NCBI RefSeq assembly: GCF_036203305.1
Contig: NZ_CP108131.1
Span: 8,122,001 to 8,186,000 of the forward strand
Length of the DNA stretch: 64,000 bases
Direction: 5' to 3'
Origin: Streptomyces sp. NBC_00190
Lineage (GTDB): Bacteria > Actinomycetota > Actinomycetes > Streptomycetales > Streptomycetaceae
Shown here: in pieces, positions 33,476-42,429 of the stretch
Layout of the letters: each line of letters opens with the position of its first letter
Position numbering within the stretch: the stretch's first letter is position 1
Program-made: the position numbers and the translations under genes
Notes under the pieces: generated by a model
Databases searched by the model: none
The model's input: only the letters and a program-made list of their open reading frames with translations
Told to the model about the DNA's origin: nothing

Positions 33476-35656
33476 TCATGCCTCGGGCTGCCGGGCCGCC
33501 CGCACGAGGAGCAGGGCGATGTCGTCCGTGCGGGGCGCGGTGTGTTGGGCGTGCCGCAGCAGGGTGTCGGCCACATCGTCCAGGTTCTGCATTCCGGACC
33601 CGTCGAGGTGCCGGGCAAGGCTCACGGTGGCCGCTTCGATGTCGGCGCCGGGTGTTTCGACCAGCCCGTCGGTGTAGAGGACCATGAGCGCGCCCGGCGG
33701 GAAGGAGATCTCACGCGTGGGGTACTCGGCGGATGGCTCGATGCCGAGCAGCAGTCCGGGTGGCACCTCCAGTACGTCGGTGGATCCGCCCGGGTACCGC
33801 AGCAGGGGCGGCGGATGGCCGGCGCTGGCGAGCCGGGCCCGTCCGTGCGCGAGGTCGATCTGGGCGATCAGGCAGCTGGTGAACAGGCCCGGGTCGAGGT
33901 CGGTCAGCAGACGGTTGGTCCGGGCGAGGAGTTCCGAGGGCGGTGCGCCGGCGGTGCCGTGGGCGTGGACGGCGGTGCGGACCTGACCCATCAGCGCGGC
34001 GGCGTTGACGTTGTGGCCCTGGACGTCGCCGATGGCAGCGAGGACTGTCGACGGGGTGGGTCGGATCAGGTCGTAGAAGTCGCCTCCGATGTCCATGCCG
34101 TGCCCGGCCGGCCGGTAGCGAGCGGTGACCTCCAGATTCGGGACGCCCGGCAGGGTGTGGGGGAGCAGGCCGGTCTGCAGGGTGTGGGCCAGGGCGTGCT
34201 TGGCGTCGTAGAGCCGGGCCCGGTCCAGTGCCTGGGCGATCAGCCCGGCCAGCGAGGTCAGCAGGGCCCGTTCCGCCGCCGGGAAGGGCCGGGGCCGGTC
34301 GTACGAGAGGACCAGCGAGCCCACCGGGTGGCCGGAGGCGGTCAGCGGCAGGAACGCCCAGGCGTTGCGTCCCTCTTGGCGCGGCGCGGTGGGGTGGGCG
34401 CGGCGGAACTCCTCGTAGCTGGGGAAGAAGACCGGGGCACCGGTGGCGAGCACCTGTGCGTTGGTGACGCTCGACGTCAGCGGCGCGCCGTCGAACCGTT
34501 CGATGAACCCGGGCTCGTAGCCGCGGTGGCCGATGATCCGCAGCCGTCCTTCCTCGACCGCCATGAGTACCAGGCCCTGCGGGCCGAGTGCCGGAACGAT
34601 CTGATCGGCCAGCCGTTCCATCACGTCGCGGACACCGATGGCCTCGGCAAGGGCGGCGGCCAGGTGCGTCAGGTGGTAGAGACCCAGGGCGCCCACCGGC
34701 TCCTGCGCCACGTGCGACACCCGCGCCGCAGCCGGGGCGGGGGCGAGAGCGGCGGGGTCGGCCTTGCCGGAGGTGACCGATCTGGCGGGGGAGATGTGCA
34801 GGCTGATGCCGTGCTCGTCCGGATAGAGCTGGAAGAACAAGCGTACGTCAGGTGGGCGGACCGCGGTGAAGGCCGTCGGCTGGCGGGCCACCACGGCGGC
34901 CCGGTAGCGGTCCTCCACGAGGGGATCGCGCAGCCACGGCAGCACCTCCCAGGGGCGCCTGCCCAGGAGCTGGGACGCTTCGCTGCCGACCAGGTCGGCG
35001 CCTGCCGCGTTGATGAAGGTGATCTGGCCGTCGAGGTCCAGTGCGCAGCAGCCCAGGGGCATCCGTTCGGCGAAGTCGAGGGCGGCCGCCGCCCGGGCGG
35101 GATCCTCCTGCCGCCGCACCGGTGCCGGGAGGAGGCGCGGCTCACCTTCGGGCGGCCATTCCGCGCCACCCTCCACCGCGGCCTCCCGCAGACGCTGCCC
35201 CGCGTGGCGGGCGAAGGTGTCGATCGCCTCCCGCTCCCGCTCGCTGAGCCGTGGCGGGTGCCAGACCGGCCACAGGAGGACGATGCCGCCCCGCACCTCG
35301 TCGTCGCGGTCGGCGAGCGCAGTCGCGGCGAGGAGGAACTCGTACGGGAGTACCAGCCCCAGCCGCGGGTACCGGCGGGCGATCTCCTCCTGGCCGCCGC
35401 CCAGCCAGACGAGCCGCCGCTCGCGGATCGCGTCGGACACGGGAATGGCCTCGTCGAGGGAGACGCGTGCCCACGGAGCGGTGATGGGCGGGGGTACCCC
35501 CGCCACGAACCCGAGCCGCAGGACCCGCTCGCCCGACCCCAGCAGGTACACCATGCCCACGGAGGCGCCCGTCTCCTCCATGAGGGCGGCCAAGGGCCCG
35601 TCCAGCCGGTCTCGACCCCGGTCGGCCGTCCAGTCCGTCCCGCCCGTGTGCCGCAC
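33476..35656 (-). CDS. GAF-PAS-GAF SpoIIE-type serine phosphatase
   Basis: A 726-residue signalling protein. An N-terminal GAF-like domain (about 15-160) is followed by a PAS domain (about 190-290, CALDLDGQITFINAAGADLVG), a second GAF (about 335-480) and a C-terminal PP2C/SpoIIE phosphatase (about 490-726). The phosphatase metal motifs GGDFYDL, DVQGHNVNAAALM and VLYTDGLVETP are intact. Such proteins dephosphorylate anti-sigma antagonists and are abundant in Streptomyces. No membrane helix is present. GTG 35656 is the best start; no partner kinase is adjacent. Confidence 0.88.
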   Translation of the reverse strand: MRHTGGTDWTADRGRDRLDGPLAALMEETGASVGMVYLLGSGERVLRLGFVAGVPPPITAPWARVSLDEAIPVSDAIRERRLVWLGGGQEEIARRYPRLGLVLPYEFLLAATALADRDDEVRGGIVLLWPVWHPPRLSEREREAIDTFARHAGQRLREAAVEGGAEWPPEGEPRLLPAPVRRQEDPARAAAALDFAERMPLGCCALDLDGQITFINAAGADLVGSEASQLLGRRPWEVLPWLRDPLVEDRYRAAVVARQPTAFTAVRPPDVRLFFQLYPDEHGISLHISPARSVTSGKADPAALAPAPAAARVSHVAQEPVGALGLYHLTHLAAALAEAIGVRDVMERLADQIVPALGPQGLVLMAVEEGRLRIIGHRGYEPGFIERFDGAPLTSSVTNAQVLATGAPVFFPSYEEFRRAHPTAPRQEGRNAWAFLPLTASGHPVGSLVLSYDRPRPFPAAERALLTSLAGLIAQALDRARLYDAKHALAHTLQTGLLPHTLPGVPNLEVTARYRPAGHGMDIGGDFYDLIRPTPSTVLAAIGDVQGHNVNAAALMGQVRTAVHAHGTAGAPPSELLARTNRLLTDLDPGLFTSCLIAQIDLAHGRARLASAGHPPPLLRYPGGSTDVLEVPPGLLLGIEPSAEYPTREISFPPGALMVLYTDGLVETPGADIEAATVSLARHLDGSGMQNLDDVADTLLRHAQHTAPRTDDIALLLVRAARQPEA

Positions 35657-35849
35657 GATCGCTCACCCGACCTTTGGACGAATATCGCCCATAAGAGGAC
35701 GATAGGCCCGGGCCTCTGCAGTGGCATCACCCGGGCGGTCCGTATGGGGTGCCAGTGAAGACGGCGCGGAATGCTGTCGCGGGGCCGGGCGGTACGGGCA
35801 GCGGTCCCGCGGCCGGGCCAGGCGCTGATGGCAGGAACGGATCAGAAGA

Positions 35850-36575
35850 TCACCATGGCACGACCCCGTTGTCGTCGAACATCTGGCCGGTAGGGCCGTC
35901 GTCCGGCAGAGCAGCCAACCGGATGGCGATCACCGCGCCCTGCTCAGGGGTCCGGGTACCGCTGAATCCATTGAGGTCGGTGGCCACGTAGCCGGGGCAG
36001 GCGTTGTTGATCAAGATGTTGGTGCCGCTCAGCTCCTTGGCGTACTGGATGGTCACGGCGTTGAGGTAGGTCTTCGTCGGCGCGTACGCCCCGCTGATCC
36101 CTCCCAGGTCGACACCGGGCGTGGTCTGCAGGGCCAGAGAGCCGACATGGCTGGACTGGTTGACGATCCGCGGGTGCGCCGAGCGGCGCAGCAGCGGCAG
36201 CATCGCGTTGGTGACCCGGATGACGCCGATGACGTTGGTCTCCACCAGCCGCCGCACGGTCGCGAGGTCGAGGGTCGTAGGCTCTTCGGGCCAATCACCC
36301 GCAGTGCCTGCGTTGTTAACCAGTACGTCGAGGCGTCCCGCCCGCTCCTCGATCAGCTGCGCCGCCGCCGTGACGCTCTCGTCATCGGTCACGTCCAAGG
36401 GCACGCCGAACGCGTCGGCACCTGCCGCGCGCAGTTTCGCCACGGCGTTCTTCCTGCGCTGCTCGTCTCGGGCGCCGACACCGACGCTCCAGCCCAATGC
36501 GCCGAGCCCGGCAGCGATCTCGTAGCCGATTCCCTTGTTCGCGCCGGTGACCAGCGCGATCTTCTTCTCACTCAT
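35850..36575 (-). CDS. short-chain dehydrogenase/reductase
   Basis: A 241-residue SDR with the cofactor motif TGANKGIG (residues about 10-17), NNAGTAG, the catalytic Ser in VNQSSHVGS and the Tyr/Lys pair in YAPTK. It reduces or oxidises a small carbonyl or alcohol substrate with NADP(H) in the cytoplasm. The gene is divergent from the LysR gene, 105 bp apart, an arrangement seen widely in Streptomyces, so LysR probably controls it. ATG 36575 is chosen; four more codons (ATG 36587) are possible. Confidence 0.87.
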   Translation of the reverse strand: MSEKKIALVTGANKGIGYEIAAGLGALGWSVGVGARDEQRRKNAVAKLRAAGADAFGVPLDVTDDESVTAAAQLIEERAGRLDVLVNNAGTAGDWPEEPTTLDLATVRRLVETNVIGVIRVTNAMLPLLRRSAHPRIVNQSSHVGSLALQTTPGVDLGGISGAYAPTKTYLNAVTIQYAKELSGTNILINNACPGYVATDLNGFSGTRTPEQGAVIAIRLAALPDDGPTGQMFDDNGVVPW

Positions 36576-36601
36576 GACAGCGAGCATGGCTGTGCTTCGA
36601 C

Positions 36602-36639
36602 CAGGCACCAACACCATCTCGGTCATGCAGCAATGCCTG
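36602..36639. promoter_or_regulatory. inverted repeat in the SDR/LysR gap
   Basis: CAGGCA and TGCCTG face each other across 26 bp in the divergent promoter region. It could be part of a LysR binding region, but the long spacer makes this weak. Confidence 0.3.
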
Positions 36640-36680
36640 AGCGACATCGATCGACCGTCCGCCGAAGTTACTGTGCACGC

Positions 36681-37532
36681 ATGGAAATACGCGAGCTGCG
36701 CTACTTCGTCGCCATCGCCGAGGAGCTGCACTTCGGCAGGGCCGCCCAGCGCCTGGAGATGGCCCAGCCGCCGCTGTCCCGCGCGATCGCCCGACTCGAA
36801 CGACAGCTCGGGGTCACGCTGCTGGAGCGCACCAGCCGCAAGGTCACGCTCACCGAGGCCGGAGCCGTGCTGCTGTCCGAGGGGCGCGCGATCGTCGGCG
36901 CGGTAGCCGCAGCTGAGCGGCGTACCCAGCAGGCTGCGCAAAGGAGCCCCCGCCTCGCCCTCGCCGTCAAATCCGGCACGGCAGGGGAGTTGTTGGCCGC
37001 ACTGCTCGATGCCTACCGTGCGGAGCCCGGCGCGGCCACCGTCGATCTGTTGCTCTGTGAGGCGCATCAGCAGCAGAAATTGCTGCAGGACGGGCAAGCC
37101 GACGTGGCCCTGCTGCACTTGCCGTTCGATTCGACGGTCGGGCTCGACACCGAAACCCTGTACACCGAGGGCCAGGTGGCGATCCTGCCCGCCTCTCACC
37201 CACTTGCCGCCCGCTCTCAGCTCCGGGTGGCCGAGGTCACCGCATTGGCGGAACTCCCGATGGCTCGCTGGCCCGGTCCTGACGGCAGCTACCCGAAGGG
37301 ACCAGGGCCAGAGGTACGGAACCTGACGCAGCTCTTCCAGCTGATCGCGCTCGGCCGTACCACCGTGATCATCCCCGAGTCCGCCGGCACCGACCTGCGC
37401 CGCGATCTCGCCGCCGCGCCGGTCCTGGACGCTCCGCCCGTGACAACGGTGCTCGCCTGGCCTTCGCAGAGCCGACTTCGCGCCGTCGCCGACCTGATCC
37501 GCGTAGCAACGCGTTCTGATCCCATGGTTTGA
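36681..37532 (+). CDS. LysR-family transcriptional regulator
   Basis: A 283-residue LysR protein: N-terminal winged helix (MEIRELRYFVAIAEELHFGRAAQRLEM, PPLSRAIARLERQLG) and a C-terminal co-inducer domain (LALAVKSGTAGELLAALL, VAILPASHPLAARS). It probably controls the divergent SDR gene. ATG 36681 has no clear Shine-Dalgarno, so translation may be leaderless. Confidence 0.88.
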   Translation: MEIRELRYFVAIAEELHFGRAAQRLEMAQPPLSRAIARLERQLGVTLLERTSRKVTLTEAGAVLLSEGRAIVGAVAAAERRTQQAAQRSPRLALAVKSGTAGELLAALLDAYRAEPGAATVDLLLCEAHQQQKLLQDGQADVALLHLPFDSTVGLDTETLYTEGQVAILPASHPLAARSQLRVAEVTALAELPMARWPGPDGSYPKGPGPEVRNLTQLFQLIALGRTTVIIPESAGTDLRRDLAAAPVLDAPPVTTVLAWPSQSRLRAVADLIRVATRSDPMV

Positions 37533-37664
37533 CCGAATGCCCGGCCACATCTGAGGTTTCGATGGTCAGGATCTGTGCTCTCGGCGGTTTGGTGGTCCCC
37601 GATGGTGAACTCGTCGGCCCGTTCCGCATGTCGGTAGCGTGCTCGGACCGGCAGGGTTACGACC

Positions 37665-38387
37665 ATGTCGAGAGATCCGTTGCTGGTCAGAACCCGGGGG
37701 CTGTGGGAAGGGCTGGCCCGGGTGCCGGTGTCCTTCGCCCCGGTAGGTGGGGTGAGCGTCGTCGTCTCGCCGGAATCAGGGTTGAGCCCGGCCGGCTGGG
37801 TCGGCGTGGTGACTCTGGGAGGGTCGGCGATCGTGACCGCGCCGAGCGCGAGTACGGCTGCGATCATTCGGGACGCGCTGGCGATGCTGCCGGTGGAGGC
37901 GGTCGCGGATCCCGACGCGCTCCGCGAGGTCCTGCCGGTGGCTCGGGTGCTCGGTCCGGCGGCACTGTCGTACGTGTCCCCAGCGGGCTTCCGCCCTGCA
38001 GGGCCTGGTGCGCCGGCGGTGGAACAACTACCGAGTGGTCATCCGGACCTTCGCGAGCTGGAGAAGCTGGCGAGCCATGAAGACGCGGGCGAGGCCGCTC
38101 TGGACGAGATCACCTCTCCCGACTTCGTGGTCCGCGAGCGCGGTCAGGTAGTTGCCGTTGCCGGATACCGGGCTTGGCCGGGCTGGACCGCCCACATCAG
38201 TGTGCTGACCGCGCCGGAGTCGCGGGGGCAAGGACTGGCCCGGTTGACGGGCTCGGCGGCGGTGGCACACGCGCTCGCGGCAGAACGGCTGCCGCAGTGG
38301 CGTGCCCGCGTGGCGGCCTCCCGGCGTGTCGCGGCATCACTGGGGTTCGAGGAACTGGGTTCGCAACTCAGCATCGAGATCGCCTAG
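37665..38387 (+). CDS. GNAT-family N-acetyltransferase
   Basis: A 240-residue protein. The second half is a GNAT fold with the acetyl-CoA motif ISVLTAPESRGQGLARLTGSA (about 178-198) preceded by VVAVAGYRAWPGW. The first half is a less conserved domain found in two-domain Streptomyces GNATs. It would transfer an acetyl group to an amine; the substrate is unknown. AGGG lies upstream of ATG 37665. Confidence 0.8.
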   Translation: MSRDPLLVRTRGLWEGLARVPVSFAPVGGVSVVVSPESGLSPAGWVGVVTLGGSAIVTAPSASTAAIIRDALAMLPVEAVADPDALREVLPVARVLGPAALSYVSPAGFRPAGPGAPAVEQLPSGHPDLRELEKLASHEDAGEAALDEITSPDFVVRERGQVVAVAGYRAWPGWTAHISVLTAPESRGQGLARLTGSAAVAHALAAERLPQWRARVAASRRVAASLGFEELGSQLSIEIA

Positions 38388-38505
38388 GAGAAGGACTTGG
38401 CCGAGACGTCGGTTCGTCCACGAGCCGACAGCGAACAGAAGGCAATCCGCCCGAGTGGGGGCGGGGCCCGTACCGCCACGACGGGCGGCGGAAGGGCCGT
38501 GGTGT

Positions 38506-39117
38506 TCACTGCTGGCAGCGCCCGAAGGTCACTACGTAGGTTCCGGCCTGGCTCGCGCCGGCCCCGGCCGGGTCCGCCGCGCCCGGCTGTGCCCAGGCAC
38601 CGATCTCTCGCATCGACGGGTCGAGGATGATCTGGCGGTGGCCCCACGTGCTGACGTTCATCCACCAGTTGACCGCGGCGTTCGGGGTCCCCGAGCCGCC
38701 CCAGCCGGTGTACGTGATCTCGGCGACGGCCCATGACCTTGGGTTCGGGCAGTAGCCCGCGGCCTTGATCCGGCTCAGCGGTGTCGAACCGGTCTGCGGG
38801 TTGCGGTGCGAATCCTTGCCCGGGCCCCACCACTTCAGCTGCACGGCGGCGGCGGAGTGCTGCTGCGCCGCAGTCGTCAGGGCCTGGTTCGTGGTGAGGG
38901 CCGGCAGCCCCCTCTGCGTGCGCTGGGCATTGATGAGGCAGATCAACGCATTTCGGACGGCACTGTCGTTGCTGCTGCTCGGGGCTCGGGCAGCGGCCGC
39001 CATGTCGCACGCGACGGCCGTCGCCGGTGCTGCCGAGACCGGGATCAGTGCGGCCGACAGGACTCCGGCGACAGCGAGGCTCCGTGCGGTTTTGGTGAGC
39101 GAAGCGTGCCTGCTCAA
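38506..39117 (-). CDS. secreted CAP/SCP-domain protein
   Basis: A 203-residue secreted protein with a signal peptide (about 1-34, ending ATAVA) and a CAP (CRISP/PR-1) domain: VRNALICLINAQRTQRGLPAL, AAQQHSAAAVQLKWWG, AVNWWMNVSTWGHRQIILDP and the last strand TYVVTFGRC. Cysteines near 37, 58, 120 and 200 likely form disulfides. CAP proteins act outside the cell in lipid binding or wall biology. TTG 39117 is chosen because the signal peptide begins there and GGGAGG lies 9 bases before. Confidence 0.8.
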   Translation of the reverse strand: MSRHASLTKTARSLAVAGVLSAALIPVSAAPATAVACDMAAAARAPSSSNDSAVRNALICLINAQRTQRGLPALTTNQALTTAAQQHSAAAVQLKWWGPGKDSHRNPQTGSTPLSRIKAAGYCPNPRSWAVAEITYTGWGGSGTPNAAVNWWMNVSTWGHRQIILDPSMREIGAWAQPGAADPAGAGASQAGTYVVTFGRCQQ

Positions 39118-39444
39118 GGAGGTCCACCTCCCGTGAATACGAACAGTGGTTTCCAGCAGTGGAGGCGCCACGTCGCTCACGTCGCGGCACGTGGCATGGC
39201 CCGCCGCTACGGCTTCTCCTCCAGGCTGCCAGCCGCCGCGCCGACTCGCCATCCGGGCCCCGGGCCCCGGGCGGGAACGTGGGGATCTGACGAACAGCCA
39301 GTCGGCCCCGGCCTGAGCCGTTGCCGCAGCAGCCCCCGGACGAGCAGCTCAGGTTGAGGCTGCCGGGCCGGACGGCGGCCAGGTTGTCAGTCCCCCTTGT
39401 TAGGGTCACGCACTCCGTGATCCAAAAGGGAGAGGGAGCCCCTG
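39118..39444. other. 327-bp gene-free stretch
   Basis: This is the divergent promoter region of the CAP and SnoaL-like genes. It contains GC-rich low-complexity sequence and no conserved frame. Confidence 0.4.
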
Positions 39445-39873
39445 ATGAGCGACAATGACGTGCGGAAGCTCGGCGTCCGTATCTACGACCAATGGACGGC
39501 GATGTGGAACGGCGATGTGCACCTCGCCGAAGAGATCATGGCTCCGGAGTTCACCCTGCGCTATGCACAGGCGGGTACGGAGGCATTTGACGATGCCCGC
39601 ACTCCGGCGCAGCTCGCCGACATCATCGCGGCCTGGCGCCAGAGCCGCCGCGAGCTCCGCTTCGCGGCCGAGGGCGTGGCGGTAGTGGACCTGGCACTGG
39701 TCGGCGGCGTACCGGCCGGATTGGTGGCCCGCCCCTATCTCGCGAGCTACACGACCGAGGAGGGCCAGACCGTCGCCAGGAGCGGGACCGACACCCTCAG
39801 GGTCTCCAACGGCTTCATAAGCGAGGTCTGGTCGGTTTCCTCCGGTGTCGGCGGTCGAATCTTCTACCGCTAG
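39445..39873 (+). CDS. SnoaL/NTF2-like protein
   Basis: A 142-residue single-domain protein with the cone-shaped SnoaL/NTF2 pattern: GVRIYDQWTAMWNGDVHLAEEIMAPEFTLRYA at the start and ELRFAAEGVAVVDLALVGG later. Such proteins are small isomerases, cyclases or binding proteins. AAGGGAGAGGGAG precedes the ATG. No biosynthetic partner is adjacent, so the role is open. Confidence 0.75.
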   Translation: MSDNDVRKLGVRIYDQWTAMWNGDVHLAEEIMAPEFTLRYAQAGTEAFDDARTPAQLADIIAAWRQSRRELRFAAEGVAVVDLALVGGVPAGLVARPYLASYTTEEGQTVARSGTDTLRVSNGFISEVWSVSSGVGGRIFYR

Positions 39874-40035
39874 ACCTCTCCGTTTGACCAGTTGCGGGAC
39901 CAGATGAGGGCCGCGACGAGCTGGGGTGCGGCCTGGCAGGCGAGGGGAGAGTTCCTCGGTTCGTGTGGCCAGGCCGCGCCACTGGTCGGGCTTGAGGCGG
40001 TTGATGCAGCGTTCGACGTTGTTCCGCACTTTGCA
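39874..40035 (-). pseudogene. C-terminal fragment of an IS5-type transposase
   Basis: The reverse strand reads VRNNVERCINRLK and QWRGLATRT, the conserved tail of IS5-family DDE transposases with the catalytic glutamate in VERC. It then shifts frame to AAPQLVAALIWSRN. Only this tail remains, abutting the SnoaL-like gene. No terminal repeats were found. Confidence 0.55.
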
Positions 40036-40128
40036 CTGGCCGGATACGAAGAACGCCCGGCCCGCTGTCCACGACGATCACGACCCGCCGCCTGCTCCGG
40101 AAGCCGACGCGGGCATCAAAGGCGGTCA

Positions 40129-40734
40129 TCAGGGGCGCAGACCGGCTTGCCTGAGCGCCACCCGGGACAGGTCACCGATGACCTGTTCGTCTGCTCGGCG
40201 CCAGGCATCGGCGAGCCCACCTGGCGGAACGGGGACCGCGGCGAGGTCTCGTACCGGCCCGGTCAGGGCACGCAGGGCGAGGAGATCAGCACTGCCGGGA
40301 GTGTCGAGAAGGCCTCGGACCAGAGCACTGCGCCGGATCCAGCGCACGCGCGGGGGAAGCCAGAGTGCCAGCACGAACGCCACCGAGGTGACGATCAGAG
40401 CGAATGCGGTGAGGTTGGCCACACGGCCCACCACGTCCTGCATCGACTGCCCGGCATCGGAGAGCCCGTTGCTGGCCTCGGCGGCGGATTGCAGCGGCTT
40501 CTTCAGGATGCCCCCGACCAGCGGCACGTTCGAGGCGGCATCCCCCGCATCGCCGAGGCCGGAGGCAAGACTGCCGCCCGCGTCCTCCACCTTCCGCCCC
40601 GGCTCGGCCAGCAGCATGATCCCATCGTGGACGGCCAGCGCGAACCTCACCGAGGCAATCACCAGGACCACGGCGATCAAGTCGGCGAGCACCTGTCGGC
40701 AACGACGTGCTCGGGTCTGGGCGTAAAGGCGCAT
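40129..40734 (-). CDS. two-helix membrane protein of unknown function
   Basis: A 201-residue protein with membrane helices at about 17-36 (VLADLIAVVLVIASVRFALA) and 108-127 (LTAFALIVTSVAFVLALWLP). The intervening outer loop is rich in Gly, Ala and Asp. The C-terminal part (LLDTPGSADLLALRALTGPV) is cytoplasmic. CAGGAG precedes ATG 40734. It resembles widespread Streptomyces transmembrane proteins with no known job. Confidence 0.7.
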   Translation of the reverse strand: MRLYAQTRARRCRQVLADLIAVVLVIASVRFALAVHDGIMLLAEPGRKVEDAGGSLASGLGDAGDAASNVPLVGGILKKPLQSAAEASNGLSDAGQSMQDVVGRVANLTAFALIVTSVAFVLALWLPPRVRWIRRSALVRGLLDTPGSADLLALRALTGPVRDLAAVPVPPGGLADAWRRADEQVIGDLSRVALRQAGLRP

Positions 40735-41092
40735 CGGCGTGCTCCTGTTCCGGCGACATCAACGGACAAGACCGGTCTCCAACCGGGTGAGGCACGACAG
40801 CCGTGACAGCAGGCCACGGCCCACCGCTCGACCGTACGCGGCACCCGCCTGGTCCAGGCGTCTTCACATGCCGACGGCACCGGCACGTTCACACCGGCCC
40901 GGGCCGCGCCTCCACGGCCGGCGGCACACGGGGTTCGTCGGATGGTCGGATCATGGCGGCGTGGACAGGTCCGCTCGTAGGACACGGTCGAAGCGGATGG
41001 CTGGAGGTCCCGCTCCTCGGCAGGCGAGGGGAGAGCGAGCAGAGCAAGATGGACGTGTCCGGACCTGTCAAGCCGAGAAAGCCGTGGTCCTG
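40735..41092. other. 358-bp gene-free stretch
   Basis: This is the divergent promoter region of the membrane-protein and DUF3887-type genes. I see no conserved frame or clear dyad. Confidence 0.4.
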
Positions 41093-41683
41093 ATGCCCGA
41101 TGAAGGCACAGCGCTCAGCGGCAAGCGGCAACTGGTGCAGGCGGCAGCCACTGTCGCGCTCACCGCTTGCGCGCTGTTGCCGGCCAACGATTTCGCGCTG
41201 GCCGCGATGCGGGCCCACGCCACCACGACGGTTGCGGGCCCGGCCGCGGCAGCATCCCCGGCTCAGACCAAGTACGACCGGATCTCCACTCAGACGCTCG
41301 ACGACATCGTGAACGGCAACTTCACCGCGGCCACGGCCCACTTTGATACGACGGTGCGTAAACTGCTGCCCCCAGACGCCCTCGCGTCGGCCTGGGAGAC
41401 CTACCAGGACGGGTTCGGACGTTACAAGTCACACGGGGATCCCAAGGACCTCGCATTCGGCGAGTTCACCGTGGTCAACGTGCCGTTGCGCATGGAACGC
41501 CAGCCCGGGGAGTTCCGTCTGACCTTCCACAAGGACGGCAGCATCGCCGGCCTGTTCTTCCTCGGGACAGGAACGCCGATCGTAGGCCAGCCTGCAAGCG
41601 TGCCGGCTCCGCCCCGGGGCGCCACGACAACGGCCAGCGCCAGAACATCCGGCAGCTCCGGCCACACGAAACCGGTCAGGTGA
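41093..41683 (+). CDS. secreted DUF3887-type protein
   Basis: A 196-residue exported protein: N-terminal hydrophobic segment (about 15-37) then a DUF3887 domain (TLDDIVNGNFTAATAHFDTTV, LPPDALASAWETYQDGFGRY, FRLTFHKDGSIAGLFF). The C-terminal tail is disordered, Ser/Thr/Pro-rich. DUF3887 domains often lie at the front of secreted hydrolases; here the hydrolase part is absent. A role in binding or regulating an extracellular enzyme is only a guess. Confidence 0.7.
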   Translation: MPDEGTALSGKRQLVQAAATVALTACALLPANDFALAAMRAHATTTVAGPAAAASPAQTKYDRISTQTLDDIVNGNFTAATAHFDTTVRKLLPPDALASAWETYQDGFGRYKSHGDPKDLAFGEFTVVNVPLRMERQPGEFRLTFHKDGSIAGLFFLGTGTPIVGQPASVPAPPRGATTTASARTSGSSGHTKPVR

Positions 41684-41723
41684 TACCCGCCGGCCCCGGC
41701 GGCCGGTACCCTTCGTGCGCCGC

Positions 41724-42002
41724 CTACGAGGCCGGGCACCGCGCGGCTGCGGCGGCCCGGGGTGCGATTCGCATCCGCAGGCCGTCCCACAGCACGGTCT
41801 CCGCGGGCAGGACCAGCAGCCCTGCCTCCCCGTCGGCCCAAGCCGCGTCGATCCGCCGTACCTGGACGGCGGCGCCACCCGCGCCGGCCATGTAGACGGT
41901 GGGGTCGACCTCCCAGCCGTGCTCGGCGAGCCACGCCTCCAGCCGGATCATGTCCGACTGTGTCGCCCCGCGCGGCCACTCGTACCGGTTCTCGCTGTCC
42001 AT
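41724..42002 (-). CDS. small hypothetical protein
   Basis: A 92-residue soluble protein starting MDSENRYEWPRGATQSDMIRLEAWL, with a GGGGGACGG site before ATG 42002. The pattern EAWLAEHGWEVDPTVYMAG suggests one helix and several strands. It has no family I recognise. Its 3' end faces the DUF3887 gene with a 40-bp gap. Confidence 0.5.
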   Translation of the reverse strand: MDSENRYEWPRGATQSDMIRLEAWLAEHGWEVDPTVYMAGAGGAAVQVRRIDAAWADGEAGLLVLPAETVLWDGLRMRIAPRAAAAARCPAS

Positions 42003-42429
42003 GTCCGTCCCCCCGTTGTGGTCGATACCCGACACGCCGCCGATCCTGCCATCCGGCACCGACAGCGGCCGTGCAATTTCGGTGCGGCCGCCCCCCGCCC
42101 CCCGCGCCTCCGCGACGCAACGGGGCCGGAGCCCGCCTGGGACGGGAAGACCTGGACCAGTCGGCCGGCCACGTGGCGGCCCTCGCCGCATCCGCCGTGG
42201 CTCCCAGGGCGAGGCCGGTCGTTCGGGACCCGGAGGCGGTCGAACCGGGCGGCGCAGGGGCGCCGGCGAGCGAACCGGTGGTCACGCGGAGTACGAGGTC
42301 GAGTGCAGACAGCTGTCGGTCCGGGCCGACCCCGGCTCGCTGCGCCGACATCCGGGGGCGATCTACCATGAAAGACAAGGTCTTCTTGATCTCCGCACCT
42401 GCCCACGGCGAAACGGTAGGGAGGCCGGC
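42003..42429. other. 427-bp gene-free stretch
   Basis: This lies upstream of the GH15 gene and the divergent small protein. It contains long Arg/Pro-type shadow frames and one short frame (ATG 42369, 43 codons, no clear ribosome binding site) overlapping the GH15 start. I do not call it a gene. Confidence 0.4.

Noticed and set aside
33464..35758. 764-codon plus-strand open frame
   Set aside because: Antisense of the SpoIIE phosphatase gene; no recognisable domain and a low-complexity composition.
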